Made by a program: the position numbers and the translations under genes. This document shows, piece by piece, positions 11,541 to 22,335 of a stretch of 64,000 bases of DNA. The stretch is from NCBI GenBank assembly GCA_037367355.1, contig CM074703.1, positions 2,232,001-2,296,000 of the forward strand, read 5' to 3'. Source of the DNA: Neoscytalidium dimidiatum (Eukaryota; Ascomycota; Dothideomycetes; Botryosphaeriales; Botryosphaeriaceae). The stretch's first letter is position 1. Every line of letters starts with the position of its first letter. The notes under the pieces were generated by a model. It was not told the origin of the DNA. It made no database searches and saw only the letters and a list, made by a program, of their open reading frames with translations.

Positions 11541-14138
11541 ATGAGCGTCTTCTCGCCAACCGCCGCTGGAGGGCCCTCTCCTCCTGACGCCCCGTCTGAC
11601 GGCTCCCTCCGACGGGAGCGCGCCGCCATCGCAGCTCAGGCCTGCGAGACGTGCAGAGCCCGCAAGTCCAAATGTGACGAACGCCGGCCGAAATGCGGTC
11701 TCTGTATGCGCGTGGGTGCCGAGTGCCGCTACAGAGAACCCCAGCCCACAAAGTAAGTGCTTCCAACATCTTTGCATGCGCCTTCGGCGCGCTCGCGACG
11801 TCCGCTTTGGCGCCGACTGATTGCTCCCAGGAAGGACAAGACCATGGTTTTCATGCTTGATGCTCTTCAACGCATCGAGGGAAAAATCGACCAGATTGGC
11901 AAGGCTGTGGATCCAGAGAGTGGTGTGTATGAATCTGGCCCCTTTACGACCCCTCACTCAGGGCGTCTCTCTTCAATAAGTAGCGGCTCGTTCATGGTAC
12001 AAGATCGTCTCGTCCGGGAGCAAGAGCGCCCTCCTCCCCAGCAAATACCGACCCAGACCACTCCGGCCCTGGCGCAACCACGAGGGTATCGAAACACGAA
12101 TGCGCACGTTACTCCGCCGCACAAAGTTCTCCTTTGGCCCTTTATCCACTCGCGTCTTGCCGAATTCCAGGTAGATGTGGCAGAAGACCTCCAGTCTCTT
12201 GCGTCAGAGGGCACGCCGTGGCTTCTCCGACAGGAAGCGGCAATGCACCCCGAGCCATTGCCCGCCGACGCAAGATTGGAAGCAGAGCCGGTCAACGATG
12301 TCTCAATCCCCGACGCCGCGAGCAGAGTTCGATTTCCCAAACTCACGTACGAAGAAATGAGAACATATGCTCTTCATTATTTCAATACGTTCAACATGCT
12401 GTATCTGATCCTGGACCGACGGCATTTCATGGAAGGCATATTGCCTAAGGTTGCCAGGTATGGCTTTGGAGACGGCGATCATGAGTCCATAATCGCACTG
12501 CTGGTCTTTTCCCTGGGGAAAATAGCCCTTGACGGAACTTGGTCGCCGCCGCTGGACAATGGCATGCACTTTGAAAGCGGGTTGCGGGGTGGCACATTCG
12601 AGAGACCGCCGGGCTTAGACATTTTCAATGAAGCCCGAAGGCGGACTGGTTTTGTCGCTTATCATTGCTCGATTGAATCCATCCAAATTCAACTGCTGTC
12701 GGCGTAAGTAGCGAGCCTGGCAAAGTGGACGCGTTCGTTTAACAGGGCTGATCGTACCTCAGAATGTACTACGAGGCTTGTGGGCGGCATTTGGTAAGTT
12801 ATGAACACGCGTGAGGAGATCATCCCATTCAGCGTCCGCTGACCGTTTTGTAGGACTTCTGGCGCGCCGCTCAATCAGCATCCACGGCCTTCCAGATCGT
12901 GATCAAATGGTGGGTGGCAAGAGAAGTTGCGCAATGTTGACGATTTCCTGGTTCGTGTCGCTGACCATCCGTTCGAAAGCACGCCGATCGACTGGTTTAC
13001 GGAGCGTGGAAACCTCGTTAAGAGGCTATACTGGACGTGTAACCTGATTGAGAAGTACTCTCGCGTCAACCCACGCTGGTCCCGAGATGGCACTAACCTC
13101 CTGATTAGCTGGTATCATTTTGATCTTGATCTCCCGCGGACGGCCATGTGCGACCATGAGGATGAAGTGCCTCTCCCAGGCGAGTTGTTAGGCCAGAATA
13201 CGGATGAAGACCAGCAGACGGTCATGCACTTCCTAGCAATGATAGCGCTCCGGCGGTTGGTGACGCGGGTCCACAAGACCATCTTCGAGGGTATGCGCTG
13301 AGAACCCCGCTCCGTCATCGCCACCGTGATGAGAATCACTCGCTTGGAGGTTGAACGGAGGTCCAAGGAGGTCGGAGTATACTCCGCCTCAATTGTCACG
13401 CCTGGCCCCCTAATTTGCAAACGTCACCGAAAGCCAGCTAACTCACCTTATCACCCAGCATCGTCTACCTCGTCCGAGATTCCCGAAGGGTATGACGGCC
13501 CTCCGACCCACGTCATACGTGAGCTCTCCCGGCAACTGGAATCTTGGCGTTCCATGCTGCCACAGTCTCTGCAATGGGCAGATGATCCGCCTGAATCCCG
13601 TTTCCACTACTCGTATATCGACGCGACGAAGGCCATGAGACTGTTCACTCCCGACGGAAGCCGCATTCCTGTAGACAGTTTAAACGCCCTGGACTTAGTC
13701 ACCGCACAATTGCGGTCACGGTATTACTACACACGCTTCATCTTATATCGGCCGTTTGTATACAAAGTGCTTCACTGGCCCGAGCTGACAACAGATGAGG
13801 ACCGGCAATTAGCCGGACTATGCATCAAGAGTGCTCTCATGTGGCCGATTGCCCTTGCGCCTCCAAAGGACCGTAAGAGATTGGTGCCATACCTGTTCGC
13901 ATGGACGCAAAACTTCATCGGGATCCTTCTCATCCTCCGGGTTACAACCATCAACAATATCCTCGCTGAAGTTTGCCGGTCCTCAATTGACCAGACAGAG
14001 CTTATGCTCACCGTTCAGTATCTTCTGGAGTGGGTTGCTGACGTGAAGCCGGTCGACGGAATTGCGGCGTGGAGTTGGAAGATCCTCGTACCGCTTTTTC
14101 GCGACGTTTTCCCACACATATCTGGAACGGACGCCTGA
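11541..14138 (+). CDS. Zn2Cys6 fungal-specific transcription factor 1
   Basis: Seven exons (11541-11752, 11831-12703, 12763-12793, 12854-12909, 12980-13054, 13109-13290, 13459-14138) give about 702 residues, all joins in frame. The zinc cluster is CX2CX6CX6CX2CX6C at C35, C38, C45, C52, C55 and C62. It is followed by a short linker and a dimerisation-like helix ('[15 protein letters not shown]'). The middle homology region starts near '[18 protein letters not shown]' and includes 'LVKRLYWTC' and '[20 protein letters not shown]'. The C-terminus '[18 protein letters not shown]' is usual for this class. Such proteins bind CGG-type half-sites in the nucleus. The 54-nt intron 13055-13108 is in frame with a good CTAAC branch site, so retention would add 18 residues. 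No neighbouring target cluster is evident. Confidence 0.9.
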
Positions 14139-15042
14139 GCTGCCTACAGCCGATCTGTAAGCACAACGACGCAGGACACGGATACAAGAATTCAAGGGCC
14201 GCAGGAGGATGGGGCTGGGACGAGGAATGAGGCACACGCACAGGGTCTGAGAAGCAGGGGTCTTGAACCATGGCACCATTTGCCGGGGGTTTATTCCGCT
14301 GCCGCTATGTGCAGGATGTCTATTCTTGTTGAGGCCGGATCTTGCCCAGTTGTACTGACTGTTTGATAGCTCCAAGGCTTCATGACGAGTTACGACTGTC
14401 GAACGAATATACCATATGGAGTGGTCCGGTGTGTTTCAATCGAGATTGCTGGATTGTCTCATGGTGAATAGGCAGATTCTTTGAAGGGAGGGCCTCGCGT
14501 TTACGCTGACTATGGAACGCTAACGTCGACCTAGTCATTCAACGCGTGTTCCTTGTCTCCCTGATAAACCGCAACAGCGGTTTACGACATTATGCGCGAC
14601 AGGCCAAGGTATTGCTCTCTATCCTTTTCGACTCTCTTTCGGCAAAAAAAAAAAGAAAAAGATGAAGCCACAATGTTGCAGTGAAAGGACGGTGCTGATG
14701 GCTCATTCTTTCTCGATTCTTCCAAAATACTCTCACTGTGCAAACATTCTTGCGTGTCGCCGAGCACAAGAGCGACAATCTGTCTTTGGTGATAATTTTG
14801 AATGCATGTATAACAGCCTCGCATTGCATGAACCTTGGGTGATGGCCAGCATCCAGATCTCCCCGAGGCGCCCGCGTGGCGTGGCGAGCACGTGGAGGCT
14901 GCGGTTAGGCTTCCACCTACGACGCGTCCACTACCCCTCTCCCGCGTCTCACAAAAGTACAAATTCCCAACCTCAAGATGCCAGAAGGCGCCACACTCGC
15001 TCTCTGCGCTTCAGAAACAACAGATTATCACACTTGTACAAA
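14139..15042. other. Intergenic region, about 900 bp
   Basis: No gene is recognised. An A11 run lies at about 14645-14655. The right end is pyrimidine-rich and precedes the UCH gene start at 15043. Confidence 0.4.
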
Positions 15043-15854
15043 ATGACCGCTCTGCAGCAGACTTCGATTCTCGTTGATGGGAGGAAGCAGTTTGTACCAC
15101 TAGGTGAGCTCACGGTTGAGTTCCATCGGCTCTTCCAGATCTCACTTCAGAGCCGTTAACTCCACTCCCAGAAAATAATCCAGTTGTTTTCTCTTACCTT
15201 ATCCACTCTCTGGGCGTCTCTCCCCGGCTCAGCTTCCACGACATCTACAGCCTCGATGAGCCCGCCCTGCTCGCCCTCATCCCTCGACCCGCTCTGGCTC
15301 TCATCTTTATCGCTCCCAGCACTGTCTACCACGCCGCTCGCGATGATGTGAACGCGCAGATGGAGCCGCACGATGCTCCAGGCGATTATCCAGTCATATG
15401 GTTTAAGCAGACGATTCGCGAGGCGTGTGGCCTGTATGGCCTTCTGCATGCTGTCTGCAACGGCGACGCGAAACGCTACATCAAGCCCGGCTCATTGGTC
15501 GACAAACTGCGCACGCAAGCGGTTCCGCTGAAAAGGGAGGATAGGGCGGCGCTGCTATACGACTCGGAAGCGCTGGAGAAGGCTTCTGCGAGTGCTGCGC
15601 AGCTAGGTGATTCGACGGCGCCGGAGCTGGGTGTCAACGTGGATGGGGCTTTTGTGTGCTTCGTCAAGGGAGATGATGGCCACCTGTGGGAGCTAGCCGG
15701 GTATGCGAAGGGTCCCATTGATAGGGGCGAATTGCCAGATGACGACGATGTGTTGAGTGAGAAGGCGGTGCGGTTAGGGGTCGGGAGCTTCCTGGATAAG
15801 GCGGAAGGGGACGCAAGGTTCTCTCTTGTTGCGCTAGCGCCGAGTGAAGAGTGA
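15043..15854 (+). CDS. Ubiquitin carboxyl-terminal hydrolase, UCH (peptidase C12) family, catalytic triad incomplete
   Basis: Exons 15043-15103 and 15172-15854 (68-nt intron, GTGAGC...CAG) give 247 residues. The family is certain from 'FVPLENNPVVFSYLIHSLGV' and 'FHDIYSLDEP'. The oxyanion/nucleophile segment 'WFKQTIREACGLYGLLHAV' has Gln100 and Cys106. Then come the 'DGHLWELAG' region, 'KGPIDRG' and the end 'ARFSLVALAPSEE'. UCH enzymes cleave small adducts and processing tails from the ubiquitin C-terminus through a Cys-His-Asp triad. Here the residue aligned with the catalytic His is Ala180 (codon 15648-15650). The residue aligned with the catalytic Asp is Ala196 (codon 15696-15698). The Cys and Gln remain, so the protein may bind ubiquitin with little or no hydrolysis. 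The reading frame is intact, so this is not a simple pseudogene. Confidence 0.9.
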
Positions 15855-17445
15855 GGCTTCACTGCTGGTGTATGCGCTAGTATGCATATGGCTGCAGTGC
15901 GGATGACATCGGAGCCGGAGCGGAAGGCATTGACCATATCGCAATGATCCCACAACCAGAGAGCATCTGAAATACCGATTACGGCACCAATGAGTTGCTC
16001 TCAGTTGCTTATTTACATGCAAATCTTTTATGAAGCAAAAAAAATAACAATTAAAGCGTCGCCCATCTGTGTCAGCAGTTCAGGTGCTTTCCACGATAAC
16101 TCGACTATTAGTAATTTTTTCAGAGGCTAACAGCATCGGATAGTGTCGCGATATGAGTCTTTTCAACCCATTTCTGAGGTACATCGTCTTGTACAGTATA
16201 AGTCCGTTCACAGATGACCATGCATAAGTATCGTATGTCACTGTTGAACGTGATCAGACGGCACAGTTTGTCTCTACATGAAGCTAACAATTCTCAGCAG
16301 GCCATATCCACTACGTTATTTCCTTTCTTTCCTTCGATACACCCCCTGCACACGGTGAAGCACCTGCTGATTTACTGGCCCAGGTGGTCGTAGCAGAAAT
16401 GACTCATCAACTCTTCACAGGCAGAAGCCCTATAGAGATTAAAATGGTCATCAGGGCATAGATGTTACCAGGTCTTTGATATTTTTGGCAGCTGCCTGAT
16501 TTGATTTGTCAATGTAACGAGTCTTTGAATAGACTACGTACAAAGTCTTTATGGTAGGTCTAATGTTGGCCGAAACATGATCGCTCCTGCTTCTTGATTG
16601 TATTGAGAGATAGGAGATGGAAGAAAATATTTATTATTAATAGTGTCCGCCTCTTTTGGTTTTTATTCCCTTGGGTATAGTGGCTTAAAAATAATACTGC
16701 TAGTGTTCGAATGAATGCATTTATATTATCGATGCCTATACTACTCTCCAGCAGCTCACGACTAACTCTATGGCAGCTTCAGCTGCTGTGGAGATCGAAA
16801 GTAATGCAGGATAGTGAGTGGTACCATCGGTGTTCAAGGCTCCCGTTTCGTTTGATTGTTCCAATCGATACATATTTTGTTCATTCGAGGCAACTTCAAG
16901 GGTATGTCTTCTGTTTCGTTATGCTCTTCCGATTGGAGTCTCATAGCGTTAGCAATTCAAAGTAAAAATTCGAATGTTTAATATAGCCTCTTCGAATATG
17001 AATGGACAGTCATAAGGTGCGGGGCTGTGTGTTGGGTCTAATGGAATCAAGGAGAGAACAGAATGGTGTCAATGCTCACAATATTGCCTGAGAGAAGTGA
17101 GTTGGTGAATGCTGGAGCGCTGATAATCATGCCTGCATGCCTGAGGCAGAATGAACGGTTAATGCTCGGCAGGTAGCTCCCGGGCGCGTTTTCTACGCGA
17201 CGACGCAACTCGCCGCAGCAGGTGCCGCGCTGCTGCCGGATAGCTGCTCTCCTACACTTCGCTCACCTCTTCATTGAGGCAACCACCCGTCAGCGTTCCT
17301 ACCCCGTTTGCACCTGCAGTCGTGCCAAGCTACACGCGACCAGTGAACCTGTCTCTCTTTTTCTGCGCAGCGCGCCCGCGTTTCCCGACATGTACGTCGC
17401 CCAAGTTCGCACACCATTCTACCCCAGCTCTACATTGCGCCTACC
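15855..17445. other. AT-richer intergenic region, 1.6 kb
   Basis: No protein-coding pattern is visible. Base composition is clearly lower in GC than the flanking genes between about 16020 and 17000. Open frames there are short and featureless. The right end becomes pyrimidine-rich just before POB3. Confidence 0.4.
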
Positions 17446-19422
17446 ATGTCTGCCTGGGATATTCACGCGCATCCGCCAAATGCTGACAAAGATCGTCCGC
17501 CCAACAGGTCTGAGCCTTTAAGGGAAAGCTTTGAGGGCATCTATCTCGACCTTTCGAAACAGCCTGGACGATGCCGCTTCGCTGAGGGCGGCCTTGGCTG
17601 GAAGCCTTCAGCTGGCGGCGACACCTTTACTCTGGACAGTAGCAACATTATCCAGGCGCAATGGAGTCGCGCTTCCCGCGGTTATGAACTCAAGGTCTTC
17701 ACCAAGAACGCCGGCCTCATCCAACTCGATGGCTTCCAGCAGGAGGTAAGATGCACAGAGAATTCAAAGTCTTTGCGGTGGTGCTGATTTGCCTAGGACT
17801 TCGAGCGTCTCGCGAAGGTATTCAAGATGTGGTATAGCATTAATCTAGAGAATAAGGAACATGCTCTGCGTGGTTACAACTGGGGTAAGGCCGAGTTTGG
17901 AAAGGCGGAGCTGTCCTTCAACGTCCAGAGCCGCCCTGCCTTCGAGCTACCCTACTCCGAAATTGCCAACACCAACCTTGCTGGAAAGAACGAAGTCGCG
18001 ATTGAATTCTCACTTCCCGCGAACGGCGAGGACACAGGCACGAACGGTCATCTGGGTGGCGCTAGGGCTCGTGGCAAGAAATCCGGCGGCGCGAGGGATC
18101 AGCTTGTGGAGATGCGTTTCTACATTCCCGGCACTGTGACGAAGAAGGAGAAGAAAGAGGATGGCGAGGACGTCTCGGACGAGGGCGAGGAAGAGGAGCA
18201 CAATGCCGCCAGCTTGTTCTACAACACACTCATTGAGAAGGCCGAAATTGGCGAAATTGCCGGCGACACCTTCATCACCTTCGAGGACATTCTGCACCTC
18301 ACGCCCAGGTATGTACTTCGCTCAAACACGTTATTGACTGGCGTTAACATCACCTCAGAGGTCGTTTCGGCCTGGATATGTACGAGACGTCATTCCGTCT
18401 TCGTGGCAAGACGTATGACTACAAGATCCAATACGACCAGATCAAAAAGTTTTTTGTGCTGCCGAAGCCGGACGATATTCATCAGCTCATCACTATCGGC
18501 GTTGACCCTCCTCTCCGTCAGGGTCAAACCAGATACCCGTTCATCGTTATGCAATTCAAGAAGGACGAGGAGCTGGACGAGCCGGTTCCCCTGAACATCG
18601 AGCCGGATGTCCTGGAGGAGAAGTACAAGGGCAAACTCGAGGCACAATATGAAGGCCCGATCTACCGCGTCGTTGCACAGCTTCTCCGTGGCTTGTCGGG
18701 GAGGAAGACGATTGCACCCTCGAGGGATTTCGTCAGTCACCACCAGCAGAGTGGAATCAAGTGCTCTATCAAGGCCAACGAAGGACACCTTTACTGTATG
18801 GACAAGAGCTTCTTGTTCGTGCCTAAGCCGGCAACGTACATCTCGTTCGATCAGATTTCCGTCATCACTATGTCCCGTGTGGGTGGCAATCTCTCGTCAA
18901 GCCGCACTTTTGATATTACTATCAGGATGAAGAACGGATCCGATCATCAGTTCAGCAACATCAACCGGTAGGTTTGGAGGCATATCATGAAAGGATTACG
19001 GCTGACTTTACTCCGCAGTGAGGAACAGACGCCCCTGGAGGACTTCTTCAAGATCAAGAATCTCAAGACCAAAAACGAAATGGTTGACGACGTAAGTAGT
19101 TTTGTTCTTTGATACTAGAGAAGTGCTGATCATTATTCAGTCGGGTGCCCTGCTTGCTGCAGCACTCAAGGAGGATCTGGACGATACGGACGACGACCAG
19201 GTGGCTGTCAACCGCGGCAGCGCAGACGAAGACTCCGAAGAGCTCGATGAGGACTTCGAGGCGGAAAGTGAATCAGAAGTTGCAGAGGAGTTTGACTCGG
19301 AACACGAGAGTAGCGGTAGTGGCAGTGACGAGGAAATGGCAGATGGGGACGGCGATGCGGACGGCGACGAGGACATGGAGATGGTGGAGCGGCCGAAGAA
19401 GAAGGCCAAGACCGACAAATGA
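17446..19422 (+). CDS. POB3: FACT histone chaperone subunit POB3 (SSRP1 family)
   Basis: Five exons (17446-17745, 17797-18308, 18359-18967, 19019-19091, 19141-19422) with introns of about 50 nt give 591 residues. Family signatures appear in order: 'GIYLDLSKQPGRCRFAEGGL' with 'LGWKPS' and 'DTFTLDSSNI'; 'DGFQQEDFERLAKVF' across the first junction; 'NLENKEHALRGYNWGKAEFG'; the middle dimerisation part 'MYETSFRLRGKTYDYKIQYD'; the double-PH part 'RVVAQLLRGLSGRKTIAPS' and 'GIKCSIKANEGHLYCMDKSF'; and a long acidic tail ending 'RPKKKAKTDK' (NLS-like). There is no HMG box, as expected for fungal Pob3. With Spt16 it forms FACT, which loosens and rebuilds nucleosomes. The N-terminal ~25 residues are longer than usual, so the true start or a further 5' intron is uncertain. 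Confidence 0.96.
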
Positions 19423-19866
19423 AAGGTATACAATTGGCGGGAGATTTCATTTATAGAGCAGTAGTTCTGGACCCTGCATATCGAGTACCCAGGGAGGACG
19501 GGGTGGGAGGCGTTACATGGGCGAGCGGGAAAAACAGCTTTCTTATTGCAATAATGGATGATGGCATGGCCGGCAGGCTGCGGTGCTGGCGAATCAAGCG
19601 TGGGCCCATAAATTATGCCGCCGGCGGAGGGTGAGCGTGGAGCGGAGAATATGCGGCGCCCCCGGCGCCCCGCACTTGGTGCATGCGCCTGGCACCTCGT
19701 GCCCGGGCAGCGTTGCCTGTGCGTGCGCCAGTGCTGCGTCCGCTTGACCAGGGAACGCCTTCCACCCACACCCAGACCACTTCTATCCCAGCGCAGCTCT
19801 CACCTCCGGAATGCGCTTTTCATCGCAGGGCTCTCTGAGCGTGCGTCTCTGCGGACAGCTGGACAG
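19423..19866. promoter_or_regulatory. Intergenic region upstream of Zn2Cys6 regulator 2
   Basis: These 444 bp hold the POB3 3' end and the promoter/leader of the next gene on the same strand. The second half is GC-rich and pyrimidine-rich near 19760-19800. No gene is seen. Confidence 0.35.
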
Positions 19867-22335
19867 ATGAGGTCGCGCACGGGCTGGTACGCATCTGCTC
19901 ACCTCCAAGGACCCGCTCCCTAGCTGACAGCTTGTGCTCCAGCCAGACGTGCCGCCTGCGAAAGCTGAAATGCGACGAACGGAAGCCCGTCTGCGGGCCA
20001 TGCACCAAAGCCAATCGCGAGTGCGTCTTCAATTCCGGCCTCATCTTCCGCCACCAGCAAAATGCCTCCATGAACGGCGAGGATGGCGCCGCCGAGCAGG
20101 GCCTCAAGGGTTTCTACGCCTACAAGAACACCTTCGGCCACGATGCTGTCTGGCTGGACATCCCCAAGCAAGGTGCGTCGCACCACCCACGCGCGCACCG
20201 GACGCCGGGCGCTGACAATCTGCAGTGAGATTCTGGAACACCACCGACCCCTATAATGAGCCTATGTCGCCCGAGTCCGAGACGTCGCCCGGCAGCGCGC
20301 CTGAACAATCTGCGAGCTCTCACCAAGATGCCGCCAGCATGCAGTGGCCCCTTACCGACTCCTTCACGCAGTCCGACACCCAGTCTCCTGCCCACGCTCT
20401 GCATGCCCTCTCGGCAGTGGCCACCGGCGACCACTACGCATACCTGCATCCGCCCGTCGGACGCCACGACTCGACGCCCGTCCCTGATGCGCCTTTGAGA
20501 TCGAGTGCAAGCCTGTCAGGGATGCATCCTCCCACCCCATTAGCCCGTCAAGCAGTCGATTCACCCATATCCCCACCGGTTTCGATGACCTCGTCTACAA
20601 ATCATAATATCGATTTCATCTTGAACCATCCTGCCGCTGCATCGCCGCCGCTGGATCCCAGCCTGCAGTCCCCTTATGCTCAGTCGGCGCGTGATGTGCT
20701 TCATGGAAGATCTGCAAGCTCGCGCATATCAATGGGCTCTAGTCAGTTTGAAGCTAATGTGGAGAATGACCACGAAATCGCATACCTTATGAGATATTAT
20801 TCAGAGGGGCCGGGACAGTGGATGGACTTGTTCGACCTGGGTTCATATTTTGGATCTTATGTCCCAGTGAAAGCCCAAACGAATCCCGTGCTCAAATACG
20901 CAGCTATTGCTTATGCTGCGAAGGCGCTGGGTCGAGTGAAGGGCAAGCGTCCGACCATGGGCGGAAATGCCATTCGTCACGCCCGTACCGAGCTGTATCC
21001 TAACGCGCAATCCGTCGACTGGTACCACAAGGCCACTGAGTACTACGATAATGCTGTATCACTTCTGCGGCAGGCACTGCAGGATGATTCCCGTGGTATC
21101 TCGCACGAGAGTGCCACTGGAGACGGACAATGGAGATCCGCTGACGGCTCGGATGGTAGTTTTGGCCCCACGAAGCGTAACAGCCTCTCCGGGTTTCCGG
21201 TTTCGAGGTGCAACTCGGATGAGCTTCTTGCTGCTACAGCGATTCTGTGCGTATACGAGTTCCTTGATGCATCTGGTCCTGAGTGGTCTCGTCACTTGAG
21301 CGGAGCGAAGTCCCTCATCGACATCGCCAAGGACAGCATGATGCCTCTGCAGCTTCCGTCTCCCGGATTGGCTCTGCAGGCGCAGTCAGGGAAGCTCTCG
21401 AAGGCAAGGAAAGCAACGTTTTGGAATGTAGCTCGGCAAGATATGCTTTCTGCTTGTAAGTCCATGGCTTTCCACAAGCAGAGCATGGCGGACTGAACAT
21501 GTCCTGTCTAAAAGCACCACACTAACCCCACGCAGTTATCAACGCTACCCAAACGCGTTTAGATACGGAAGACTTGCCAATGTGGAAGGACGCAGGGTTG
21601 CAGATCGATGACAATGGGTTCATCATGCCAATAGAACCTTCGGCCAGTGGCTATCCCGAGGGCGGAGATGTAATGAAGGAAGACATGATAGCCAACTCTC
21701 TAGTCTGGCTCATGTCAAAGCTGGTTAACTTCATGGCAGCTGGTGATGAACTTCCTCCACAACCCGGCTCTCCTTGGGCTCAAGGTGTACCGCAACGAAC
21801 ACTTCTCGACTACTGGTCCTACTTGAAGCGGCAATTCCAGATCTGGTACGACGGTCTTCCACTTACTTTTAAACCCTGCGCGAGGATTCCTCCTTCCCGC
21901 ATCCCAGGATCATTGGTGGATGATGACCTAGACGCGGTGCTCCCAGAGGTCTGGTACAGCCTGCCCATGTGTGGCTCGACCATGCAGTCCTATCACATGG
22001 CCCAAGTCCAACTCCTCATGAACAAGCCGCACGAGACCACCCAGGGTAGATCGACAATATTCGCGAGGTTCAACTCGTACGAAAATGCCGTCCAAGAGTG
22101 CCAGATTCACAGTCGAGAAATCGTCAGCATCGCTCTGTCGCGACCGGATGCTTCCGTGCGCATCAACTCTGTTCAGCCTCTTTATACTGCAGGACAATGC
22201 CTTGCAGACCCAAGGGAACGACGACTTATCATTAAGCTGCTGCGAGAAATTGAAACTGACACCGGATGGGCGACAGACTATCGAGTGAACCAGCTTCTTG
22301 ATCAATGGGAATGGAGCGAGGGTGATGTTCCATGA
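19867..22335 (+). CDS. Zn2Cys6 fungal-specific transcription factor 2
   Basis: Four exons (19867-19886, 19943-20172, 20226-21455, 21536-22335) give about 759 residues. The first exon is only 20 nt and ends inside the codon of the first zinc-ligand cysteine (TG|C). Splicing it to 19943 restores 'MRSRTGCQTCRLRKLKCDER' with ligands C7, C10, C17, C24, C27 and C34. After the cluster come 'HQQNASMNG', 'GLKGFYAYKNTFGHDAVWLD' and 'IPKQVRFWNTTDPY', a pattern conserved in one subgroup of fungal C6 factors (Fungal_trans_2 type). A long Ser/Pro linker is followed by the regulatory domain ('MRYYSEGPGQWMDLFDLGSY', 'KYAAIAYAAKALGR', 'AATAILCVYEFLDASGPEWS', 'WLMSKLVNFMAAGDELPPQP'). It is likely a nuclear DNA-binding regulator; targets are unknown. 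Confidence 0.9.

Noticed and set aside
15681..15683. His191 of the UCH protein as the catalytic histidine
   Set aside because: This His belongs to the conserved 'DGHL' segment, which in active UCH enzymes is present in addition to the catalytic His further upstream; it is not at the triad position.
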